Origin: Pelargonium nanum
Lineage: Eukaryota > Streptophyta > Magnoliopsida > Geraniales > Geraniaceae
Assembly (NCBI GenBank): GCA_036897485.1
Contig: JAYMTF010000004.1
Span: 1-64,000 of the forward strand
Reading direction: 5' to 3'
DNA length: 64,000 bases
Shown: one piece after another, positions 27,952 to 37,980 of the stretch
Numbering within the stretch: position 1 is the first letter of the stretch
How the letters are laid out: every line of letters starts with the position of its first letter
The notes under the pieces: generated by a model
What the model was told of the DNA's origin: nothing
Databases searched by the model: none
Seen by the model: only the letters and a program-made list of their open reading frames with translations
Translations under genes and position numbers: made by a program

Positions 27952-28029
27952 TATTTGGAAAGCGGTTAAAGCACTGGTTGGTTCATGGAATCGGCATGCA
28001 AAGGTTCGGATCGAGTCATTACTGGGTAT
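27952..28029 (+). pseudogene. tRNA-Gln-like relic
   Basis: The plus strand holds ATCGGCATGCAAAGGTTCG, which matches plant trnQ(UUG) from the anticodon stem to the T loop as I remember it, preceded by GCGGTTAAAGC like a D arm. Between D stem and T stem there are 30 bases, not 26. The anticodon loop region reads TTCATGG in place of TTTTTGG, so the glutamine anticodon is gone. After the T loop the sequence becomes GATCGAGTCATTACTGGG, keeping only a hint of TTTTACTCC. This is very likely derived from trnQ and not functional as it stands. Confidence 0.45.
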
Positions 28030-31000
28030 TTTAAGGATTTCTTGTGTATCGTATAAGAGTTGACAGGTTAATATTAAAAAACTAAAAAACTTAGAGAAAC
28101 TTCAAAAAATATCTATAGACACCCACGAAGGACTGCACCTTCTTTCATAATAGAGTAAGTAAGACTTAGTCAATTAGATTAGAATTGCTTCAAGAATTTG
28201 GGGCACAAGTGTTATTCATAAGTTCAAACACCCTTAGTGAGACTGTCTTTGCCCGTGAATCAATAGAATAAGCTCTCTTATTCACCTAACCTCAAAAGGT
28301 TTTCATATCCACTAATACCTTTTCGTGTGTAATAGGTACTCTTTTCAAAATTTAGTTGTCAATTTAAACATTTAACTTAAAAAATATTACTAATTTTTAG
28401 TAAGCAATACCACCAGTCGTTTATTATTAAAATAAATCTGGTATTGTACTACTAAAAAGGAAAAACTTCTTCTCTTCATGATGACCCCTTTACAGAAAGA
28501 ACTGCGCCTTTAAGCCTTTAACAAAGGGACTCCTATTTACCCTACTAGTGTGTAAGGCGTTTACTGCAGTTGTTGCAGCTGCTTGTGTGGAGTGCAATTG
28601 GGTGGTTTCTTAATCTCGATCGCTTACTAAGTCTGTGATATCTTTGCTGCCTTTTAAATTTTGTTTCATTTACCTCAAGAAAGCATTTTTATTGCTTGTT
28701 ACTTTGGAAAAGCTTCCTCCAGCATAAAGTAATATCAAGGAGAATGTCAAGTCCAGTATCATACAACACTAAAACATTTTTTAGTTTTTCTAACTTAGAT
28801 TGTCTCTTTAAAGGGAATGCTTTTACGATTTACTTGTATTAAAAACCTATTACACGTTCACTAAATTATTTTATAGTCACAAAATACTTCTAAATTGTCT
28901 AGCTGAGTCTTAAAGTAGTGAGGGCTCTTTATTATTTTTCTGATTAATTCGCGAGTTTTTACTAATTAATTGAAATTTAGTCTTGTATATAAGAAGAGTC
29001 TTAACTTTTATCTTTCTAGCTCGCCCCTTTTCTCGAGACTGAAATCTCTTAAAGAAAGAGACCTTATTAATTACCTTATCAGGACCTAAAGCTGAGAAGG
29101 CTGCTGAGAGCAGTAAAAGTATAAACATTGTCAGACAAAAAATGAGGTTAAAGCAAGAACTTCCCGCCAAAAATCCAATGGGTTCAAATCATATGAGACG
29201 CTCGAGAAGATTTTAAATGTTTAGGATAGGATTTAAGAGGAGGGTATCTCACAGGGTCCATGATTACTAAAGGTAATTCCAAAAAAGAATGTTTGCAAGC
29301 AACTTTAGTTATTTCCGGTTTCGAAGCTATTAGTTAAAAAAAGGATTCCTTTTAAGCTTTGAAGAGAGCTTTAGAGTTTGTCTTCTAAGTACAATCTTTG
29401 GATTAAGTAACAAAAGTAGCACGTGTAGAGAAATTGTAAAAGGATTTTTAGATAATTACTTTTTTATTGTATCTTAATTGAGTTGGATTTCCAAAGAACT
29501 TCTTTTTACAGTCAGTATATGGGTTTTTAGTGGAGTTGCTTTAGCTCAGAGAGGTTTATAGCTACTAATGTAGACACTTACAGTTTCCATATTATAGGGG
29601 TCGAGATAGCTATTACTCAGTTTATTGAGGATACTACAAAAAGCATTAAAGGTAAACTTTTTTAAGGTTAGTAGAAAATTTAGACAATAGTAGACCTTGA
29701 CAAGAGACAAACACGTTCTTATACTTTTGGTGAGCCTTTTTTTTTGTTACTAAGGGAGATTAAACATCAGAAATTTATAAACAAGAGTGCGTGATAGATC
29801 TTACTTTTAAATAAATATATAAAGAAGGATAATTATGGGTAGGTACAACTTTCCTTGATAAATAATTTAATAAATTAAAGAGTTTACAGGTTTATATGAT
29901 ATTCTTCAAAAAAAATCAAAAAGCAAGGTTCATAAGGGTGACTCCAAGGCCTCCTTATTTACAAGAATAGTTTTAGTATTTTTAAAAGTTATAAACCAAA
30001 TTGAGTATGCCTCTGACGAGAAGCTCTTATTCAACTCTAAGAAGAAGCCGGAATATACTATTTAGCAATAGAGGAAGTGCCCTTAACTTTATAATCTGAG
30101 TTAATAGACGCGAGAGCATGCTCAATCCTGAGTTTAGTAGTATAAGCCTGTTATGCCTCTTACTTATATTTATTTCACTTTTCAGATATTTGGAAGGGAT
30201 TTCTTTTGGGTTACTCACCTCAGAATAAGATACAAAAAAGTAAAGATACTTTCTTCGACAGGAGTTCCTTTATCGAGTAGATATATTATAGACCTTAACG
30301 AAAATTATTGTATATTAATACAAGGATATAGACACTTTTGCGTAATAATTCTGAATTATTATATTCTAAGAGAGATAACCTAATTAGCGAATAAGTGAGA
30401 GCTCTATTCTTTTTTGTTTTATATTAATTTTATATTAAAAAGAAATTTAAATATAAGAGTTTCGGTCAAGGGTTTCCTTTCGTTTTATTGCACTACCGAC
30501 GGGGGTCCCTTTCAAAATACAGAATAGTCTTGTAAAAATTAAGGATTATCCAGATTTACTCAGAATTCAAAAAAGCATCCTTGTTATTAAAAAAGAGTTT
30601 ATATAAATGCATATTTCACAAGAATAAAAGGTACTTTCTTACAAGCTATCAAAAGGAGTTGGTAATCCACTTAAGTGGAATTTTAGGACTAATTTACTTT
30701 CTAGCATGGACCTGATTAAAGCGCTGTTCCTTTGTCTAGGACAAGTTTAAGAACCCTAATAGAGTTGCTTTTTTCTCTACTTCAAAGATAATGTTGTACT
30801 CTTTAGTAAGTATCTCGAGTTAGTGCCTCTTATCAGAGGGTACTCCTTACTAGTATAATTATAGAGTTCTTTACCTTTTTTTAGCAACTACTGCGGCTTT
30901 TTCCAGAATACTCATCATATATTGTATCATAATTGAATTGAGGGACTTCCCTTCGCAACTATAAGTTTTTAGTTCCTACTTCAAGCATCTAGCAAGTCTT

Positions 31001-32993
31001 AATTAAGTGAAAATCTCTATACATCTACGCTCGGATTTTTACGGATAAATGTATTAGAAAGTTCCTCTTTTAAGGGTTCCTACTATAGCAAAGCTGAGCT
31101 AATATAAAAAGAATGCTGTTCTTCAGGTTAGCAGCTAAACTAAGGAAACCTGTATAGATACAAGATAGAATTCGGCGGGATCCTATGTATTACGGGAACC
31201 CGTAGCTATAACTCTTTAAGAATAGCTCTGAAAAATTTATATAAAGAAAGCAGTCCGCATTCGTTTCAAAGTTAATGGTAAGAGTTCAGGTTTTACCCTA
31301 GATTTTATGTTACTAGTTGATAATTAAAGTTTTAGTATGCTAATTTCGGGGTTTCCTTGGGAGAGTGCCCGACAAAGTCTTAGGTCTCCCCTCTTATTTT
31401 AGAAAGAAAGTAATCTTATTTTATTAGTATTCAAATAAAATTTAGAGTTTAGTAGCAATTTAGAAAAGGGAACGATAACTTTACTTAACACTTGTGTACC
31501 TGTTCTAGATTACTTAAAAAAACCTGCTGAGATTTTGATTTGAAAAGTTTTAGCCTTTTTTATCAGACTTTATCTTTTTGAACTTCCCAATTAGTATAGC
31601 TTACTTTTCGTAAGGAGGTCTAAAGCTTGAAATTCTTTATTTCTTTTACTATCCAAAAAAGGAATTCTCTGCGCAAATGAATAAAAAAAGAGTTAGAGTA
31701 ATTTTTAACCAACAGGCAGACTGTTTAATTATATATCAAGGAGCGGGCATTATAAAATTACTACCTTATCTTATTGAAATAGATAAAGCGGGCCTAACTT
31801 TTTAGAGGACACTGCTTGTATTTAACTTCATTGAAAGCACTAAGTCACAACTTTTATTATTTACCCAACGCGCGGATAAACAAAAGAGCTCCTCTCTTCC
31901 CAACTCCTAGCACATAAGCTATAACTCAGAAAAAGGGTCTCTATTTTAGTTAAATATCCGGTTAATAGCATTTCTGAACCCTCCTCAGCTGTATAGTGAG
32001 GTGAGCCCTATTTGAGTTTCTCCTCTGAATGTAGACCTTACCGCGTACCCTTATTCTAAAAGGAGTCCGAATCTCTGCTAAGGAACCTGTATGAGTTTTT
32101 GTTAAGGCCTAATATGAATCCCCTTTGCTTGGGAACACCTTAAAATGACTCAGGGCCTAAATCCCCGTAGGTATCAGAATATTCCCTGGATCGCTTATAA
32201 GAAGTATATAACCTCAATTTTTTCATTGCTGGTTATTCGCTTTAACGAAAAAAGTAGGGCATTGCTTGTACTTTCTGGCAGGGTGTGTGTGTATTGTATA
32301 CAACAAAGTACTCAGAGTCCTGGCTTATATTTCTTTAGGAATATTTTTAATATAATTCTAAGGAACAAAAACTTTTTATTACTATTCCGTTGATGGAAAG
32401 CTGCTAATGCCTAATTTCAAGAAAAAAGCTTCTTATATACGGATTTAAGACCCACGTTATTCCAGCTAACTAAGGAGGTTCCTTTTATTACAGGGGGCAC
32501 TCGCCTATATTTACTTTTTTTTGGATGCTACAGGACTTGGACTTTACCTATTAATTAACTGCTTACAGAGTTCCTAATGGGAGACTTATTCGAATATAAC
32601 CCCGTTTCTTAGTGGAGTGGATACGCTAGCAGCTATTTCTTTTTTACTGCAAAGACGTAACCCGTGGTGTACTTCGTTCGACTGTTGATACACACCTTTA
32701 TCTATATAGAAATAGAAAAGAGAAGAGAAGAGTTTGAAATATAGTCTATTACAGCTTTTGGGCACAAAACTCTTTTTAATTAAAATGGAAATAACTTATA
32801 TATATATTTGTTATATTCTCTTATCTATATTCTAAACTTGACTTCCAAATAAAAAGCTTGGAATTGAAAGTAGAACAGAGGCCTATCAAAAGAAAAGCAA
32901 AGGGTTCAAATCGGTTAGGTTATCAATTGAACTTTTGTAAATCGTTTGGGATCACTGCTAGCATGAGAGTTTCATTTCAGCAAAAAGGACAAT

Positions 32994-33512
32994 ATGATAC
33001 TATCCCTTTTTTTTAGTCTTGCCATACTCTTCTTCTTTCTAGTCTTTTCTTGCAACACCTCTGGACTACCCCTCTTATTAGGTCTTGACTTCTTCGCTAT
33101 GATCTTCCTTGTAGTCTACATAGGAGCTATCGTTGTACTTTTCTTATTCGTTGTCATGATGTTCCGTATTCAAAATGCAGAGATTCCCGAAGAAGTCTTG
33201 CGATATTTACCAGTCGGTGGAATTTTAGGACTCGTCTTTTTAATACTCTTCATCCTAGATAACGAAAGCATTCCTTTACTCCCAAGCCAGGAAAAGATTC
33301 TTTCTATGGCATATACGTTCTATGCTTGTAAGGATCAAGGTTGGACTAATTTAGAAGCCTTAGGCTATTTATTATCTACGCCTCATTTTGTATGGTTCTT
33401 GCTTTCTAGTCTGATTTTCTTAGTAGCTATGACCGGTGCTATTGTCCTGACTATAGTAGGACTTGTTAGGTTAAACGACAAGATGTCTTCCCTCGTCGCT
33501 ACTAAGAAGTAG
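32994..33512 (+). CDS. nad6: NADH dehydrogenase subunit 6 (complex I), mitochondrial
   Basis: Membrane subunit of respiratory complex I in the inner mitochondrial membrane. It lies in the proton-pumping arm and helps couple ubiquinone reduction to proton movement. The 172-residue frame matches plant and green-algal Nad6 over most of its length: TSGLPLLLGLDFFAMIFLVV at 22-41, the signature helix YIGAIVVLFLFVVMM at 42-56 (the TM3 pi-bulge helix in the family), EEVLRYLPVGG at 66-76, ILDNESIPLLPSQ at 87-99, WTNLEALG near 115, and HFVWFLLSSLIFLVAMTGAI at 131-150. Membrane segments lie near 4-20, 31-57, 72-89 and 132-158. The ATG is preceded by an in-frame TGA 30 bases upstream, so the frame is closed. 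Two oddities: the protein is shorter than the roughly 200-residue plant form, and the usual first helix with its Asn-Pro-Val-His-Ser turn is missing. Many codons end in C, unlike the flanks. Trp is TGG and the stop is TAG. No neighbouring gene suggests an operon. Identity is very secure; the N-terminus is less so. Confidence 0.96.
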   Translation: MILSLFFSLAILFFFLVFSCNTSGLPLLLGLDFFAMIFLVVYIGAIVVLFLFVVMMFRIQNAEIPEEVLRYLPVGGILGLVFLILFILDNESIPLLPSQEKILSMAYTFYACKDQGWTNLEALGYLLSTPHFVWFLLSSLIFLVAMTGAIVLTIVGLVRLNDKMSSLVATKK

Positions 33513-33670
33513 CTTGATCTAGGGCTCTTTGTTCCGCATTCCGTTGTATTGATTAATAGAGAGTAGCCTGATTCCTAACCATAATATCCAGATTCTATTA
33601 AAATAAAAAATAAAAGTAAATCCCTCTTTAAAGCCTCCCAGGTATTCAAAGTATTTTCGCAAGTGTATTT

Positions 33671-33760
33671 GTCTAAGGAAATCTCTTAAGAATCTCCTAT
33701 AACTCGTATGGGAGTCACTCATTTCTGCTAATAGTCTAAGGAGACAGTCTCTAAGGAACT
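33671..33760 (+). repeat. Three copies of TCTAAGGA downstream of nad6
   Basis: GTCTAAGGA occurs at 33671-33679 and 33734-33742, and TCTCTAAGGA at 33748-33757, about 160-250 bases past the nad6 stop. The repeats make an 82-codon minus-strand frame (33519-33767) look leucine- and arginine-rich with FLRD repeated. I take the frame as a by-product of the repeat, not a gene. Confidence 0.4.
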
Positions 33761-34232
33761 CTTCCATCTCTACCTACGCTAGGGCCAGGGCGTATTAACT
33801 CGAATAACAAGTAATAATTAAAAAGTTTATATAACAACTTTGACATAAGGATCCCTTAAAAGAATGGCTAATAGACGGCTTTTATGAATTGCGGTCCTTA
33901 GAATTATACCCAGCCTGCGCGGCTATGAACGGGACTGCGAAGTCAGTTGGGTACTGTCTCTTTTATAGGAAGACTTTGGATTCACATCGTACATAGTAAA
34001 AGGGGCCTTCTATTTATTTGTTTTGTTTCATCTCAGCTTGCCGAGTTCTCTCAAAATAAGAAAAATGTTCTATTATCATAAATGGAGAACAAATAACTCA
34101 AACGGGCGCAAGTACTATTCGGGAATAACCTTTTTTGTAATTAGGGACATCCCCATTAACTTTTTTTCTGCAATTTCCATAAGTTTCTTTATAAACTAGG
34201 GCTGTCTTGTAGGTAAGTGTTTACTGGAAGTT

Positions 34233-34685
34233 TTAAGTTAAGGCTTTCTTTTTTAAGAAGGTTTTTGGGGTCAAATTGAGTAGTAGAATGTCCTTGTAAA
34301 AAGTTTTAATAATATGGGACTTTGTATAAGTGGTAGGCCCTTTTTCTTTTACTAAGTATCCATCTAATCCTTGATAAGACAAGCAGGTAAGAAATCCCAG
34401 AGATAGCTGCGCTGTTCCTATCTTCGTGTCAGAAGGGCAATAAAGCCGTTTTAAATTTGTGTATATAAGAATTATACAGTACACACAGTACACAGAATAA
34501 ATTATTATAGTAAATCTAGAAAAGAGCCGCCCCGTGTTATATAACCCAGCAAAACTGAACTTATTAAGGCACCCCAGACTAGAATCTCGATTCATCTCCT
34601 TATCATTTTTTATTCCTTGTGGTGTTATCCCCCTAGGAACGCTTTTACGACTTAGCGCTGTCCCAGACAACGAGTTCTTAATCAC
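34233..34685 (-). other. Unassigned open frame, 150 codons
   Basis: This is the longest open frame after nad6. It opens with GTG; the first ATG is about 30 codons in. One hydrophobic stretch (FTIIIYSVYCVYCIILIYTN) could cross a membrane. I recognise no family. By a rough estimate from stop frequency, a frame this long is expected less than once in a window of this size and composition, but not so rarely as to prove a gene. Codon use does not show the C-ending bias of nad6. Confidence 0.15.
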
Positions 34686-35521
34686 TAACTATTGGAGTAT
34701 CTCCTAATACAGTGCTTTACCGGATTTGCCTAGTTATAGGTCTTATAAAGATATTCCTCCTTATTTACTGATTTCAACTGCACAGGAATTCCCATTAAGC
34801 AGGACTTTTGTGACATATTCTGTGAAAACTATACCCAAAAACCAGAACTAAGGACGGCTTGTATTTCTCTGGAACTTGTAATAATCGTTTAATGTCTAAA
34901 AAACGGTATTTACTCATTTTTAAGAGCTTACCTCGAGTGAAAATAAGCCTTTTACATTTCGCGAGCCCCACACAAGGGGTCAATTCAAGTGGAACTCGGA
35001 AGCCAAACCTTGATTAAAATAGACGTAGATTATACCTCTTATTTTTATTAGCAAGAAAACTTTCTTAAAGATTTATGGTAACTATTCTATCTTTAACATC
35101 CTTGTGACTTTTTTGAAGTTTATATGGCCAGTTCGATTCCTTGGAAAAGCCGTATGAATGAGGACTTTCCCGTCTCTTTGTATTGTATCTTGTAGCAAGC
35201 TCAACAACTAGAATATATCTAATATAATGTTCTCACATCAAAAAGCAACTCTTTGTTTTAAGAGTTAAACACAGATGGGTCCTAACCTAAAAAGTACGTG
35301 TTTCGGAGCATGTTGCTCGGTGCCCCATATAAAGGAAGCCCTAATAAATCTGGATCCTCCTTACTTTTTGAACCTCTGCTTTATATATCTTTACACTTTG
35401 TTCCTCCTGTTTGAGAGACCCTTCTCTTGAAGTAAAAAAACCCCTAATATGCTCTAGTTATTTCTATAAAAAGTACTTCCCGCGGTCTTTAAGGAATTGT
35501 AGTATAGCTATATACTTTAAA

Positions 35522-35582
35522 TATAGCAATCGGATTTGAACCTAAACAATTCTTGCCGATAGGTTCTTGCTTTAGCCTCAAG
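35522..35582 (-). pseudogene. tRNA relic, copy 1 of a pair
   Basis: The minus strand has GCTAAAGC (D-arm 3' side), then exactly 26 bases, then GGTTCAAATCCGATTGCTATATT. The same arrangement, with the same 26-base gap and nearly the same tail, recurs at 46286-46343. The T stem has three of five pairs and the anticodon region does not pair. Its amino acid cannot be told. The pair is related by descent, not by chance. Confidence 0.45.
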
Positions 35583-37753
35583 TTTGTTTGAGATCGTTTA
35601 GACCTTATATACTCTCCTAAAAGTTTTAGATCCCCTTTCTAGTAATAGTGCAAAAGTATCTTAGCAACGGGGGGGTACTCTATTTACAAAGATTTAATGG
35701 ACTTTAGCTTTTTTCTTGGGATATTGAAATTATCGCGCACTCCTCAAAGTGTATACTAAGGATCCGCTTCAGCAACCGGAAAGGACTTCGACATAAAATA
35801 ACTATGAAAGTAGGAATCGGTTTAACTGTAGCATAGCTGCAGATATAAGGAAAATCTAGGGGGGCCACATAAAAACCAGAGCAAGATATCCTGCGTTTCT
35901 AATTATTAGGTAATTTTTTTAGAGAAACAAAAGAGCAGGGAATTAAGGGTTGCCCTAGGAGCTAAAACCCATGCTTTTAGACGAGAGTGCTTATTAATTT
36001 TGTATAGGAGTTTGTGTTATCTCTCTTCCTTTAGAAATACCCTATAAAGCTAATTTTTGGATAAACTTCTAGTAAAATTTTTCTCCTTGGTATGAAGAAC
36101 TAAATAAAGTAGAACATTATAAAATTTATTTTAAAAACCTGTTTAAAACTTTTAACTATATAAATTCTTGTATGACCATTTCAAAAATTATTACTTAATA
36201 TTCATAAGCAATGCTTTTGGAAACCTCTTTCTTATATAACACAAGAAATACCTGGCTAAAAAACTTTTCAATGGCTTAAAATTCTAAGAAGTATAAGACA
36301 ACCCTTGTCAACCACATATAACCAAGTTCTAAAAATATACCTATATCTAGGGTCTAGGGGTATACTGATCTGAACTCCAAGGGCCATAACTTTATTGCAT
36401 AACAGGATATTCCCAGGGCCTCCCCTAACCCTTTAGTGGGCTTTTTTACTTACTCAGCTGTGTATCCCTCTAATTTGACAAAAGATAGCTTAGTTCTAAT
36501 AATTTCGGATACTATCTATATCAAAGGATTTTTGTTACAAAAGGTCTAGCCTGTAAAAATTTGCTGGCTGCTTACCTTACTGCTCTTTAAAAGAAACGGG
36601 TTTTAGTACATGCGCTGCAGGGAAAAGAGGCTTTTTTAAATGCGAAAAAACTTCTCTTAAGGGTTCCCGTTTTGCTTCAGAAAGACTTTTATTTTATAAT
36701 TATAATAGCGAATAGAATTTTTAAGGTTTTTGCTAAATTGGAGATTTTATAGACTTAATGGGTTACCCCTTTATCCATGGAATTCCTACAAAAGGGCCGC
36801 TTCCTGCCTAAAAGGTTGCTCCGCTAGAATTAACTCTTTACAAAACTTCTGTCTATATCATTTTACCTTTAACGACATCATCTAAGTTATACAAACCTTT
36901 ACTCTTGACTATTAGCTAGCAGCCTTGAAATCCTAATACCGAAACCTAAAGTACTACTTTTATGTATGGTAGACAAGGTCTTTAAAAGATATTTACTAGT
37001 ACGGAAAAGTACTGCCTAAGTTTAGACTCTTAAAAATAACTTCGAAAAGGAGCCCCTAATGCAGAGCACCCCCTGTATCTTGTATTTGATATAACAAAAG
37101 ACCCCTTTCTCGTAGAGTCTACTCTGACTAAATTAGAAATCAACTATAGAATTTTTACGTCTTAGGAGAATATTTAGCTTCATACAGTAATTAAAAAAAG
37201 GGGGGTCCCTATAAGAGTTTTTGCCTGGGGTTGTCTGGACTAGCGTTTCGGTAATTCAATTCTTTTTTTTAATAAGCGCCTTAATCTCGGGTCAAGAGAT
37301 ATCCTCTCTATAAATAAAAGATAACTTTGTACTTGGGTTTCCTTAAGTTTATTTGCATTTATTAAGGAGGTTCTAAACCGGGTTATTAATAATAAAGACA
37401 GGGAATTAAAAGACTAAGGCGACAAAGTCGGAGAAGGGATACAGACTAAGAAAATAAGTATAGCTATGAAGAGTAACACAAACAAAGTAGGGATTAGAAG
37501 GGAATGAAGATGGAATAAGGATGGATTCTCTGTTATATTCTGTATCTATTCCAAGAACAATAAGAAAAAATAAGGGTATAGTGGAATCAAAAAGCAATAG
37601 TAAATGAAGAAAAAGCGCTAGATAAAACGGTTTCTGCCTCGCTGTTAGTTGCTAAGTGAAAGGAACCAAAGACCACTAGATTGATAGACCTTGGCCAGAC
37701 TAAGAGATACGGGAAAGACTAAGTAAAGCTAAAGCTTTCATACGTGGGATTCT

Positions 37754-37830
37754 TTTCCCTGTTTATAGCGGACTCCTTCCTAACTAAAACGGGGCAATTA
37801 GAATAGTACTGTGAGCCCTCTTTTGCACAC
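37754..37830 (+). repeat. Diverged duplicated block, copy 1
   Basis: This block shares TTTCCCT, CTTCCT-ACT-AAACGGG, AATT, AGTACT, AGCCCT and a TTTT-GC-CA ending, in order, with 37907-37980. The copies lie 153 bases apart in the same orientation and are, by eye, about 70% alike with small gaps. No frame is kept open, so it is not a coding repeat. Confidence 0.6.
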
Positions 37831-37906
37831 TTAGCTTTAAGCATCCCAAACCTGACCTTTTTAGTGTGATAATGACCTCCTTATGAGGCTCCGATTCTGG
37901 GACAAG

Positions 37907-37980
37907 TTTCCCTATTTAGGCTTCTTCCTCACTTAAACGGGGGAATTTAAGAAGTACTAGTAGCCCTTTTTCTTGCGCAA
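37907..37980 (+). repeat. Diverged duplicated block, copy 2
   Basis: Second copy of the block at 37754-37830, with the same order of conserved words. The flanks between the copies are not obviously repeated. Confidence 0.6.

Larger units (their letters stand above)
17058..32993. other. Long noncoding stretch with tRNA relics
   Basis: No protein gene is seen in 16 kb. It holds the relics at 21.1, 24.4, 26.2 and 28.0 kb and the hairpin at 20.8 kb. From about 17.8 to 18.75 kb the plus strand is visibly richer in C than in G, unlike most of the window. I see no intron domain V or other splice signal just before nad6. The 4-kb stretch 12923-16985, between the trnfM and trnI candidates, likewise holds nothing I can name. 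Confidence 0.65.

Noticed and set aside
29531-29560. GCTTTAGCTCAGAGAGG, like a tRNA D arm
   Set aside because: No anticodon arm or T arm follows at any usual distance.
33519-33767. 82-codon minus-strand frame ending seven bases from the nad6 stop
   Set aside because: Its leucine- and arginine-rich look comes from repeated TCTAAGGA in the DNA; there is no recognisable family and the length is within chance.
35305-35313. GGAGCATGT, similar to a small-subunit rRNA word
   Set aside because: Nine bases only, with no SSU context on either side.
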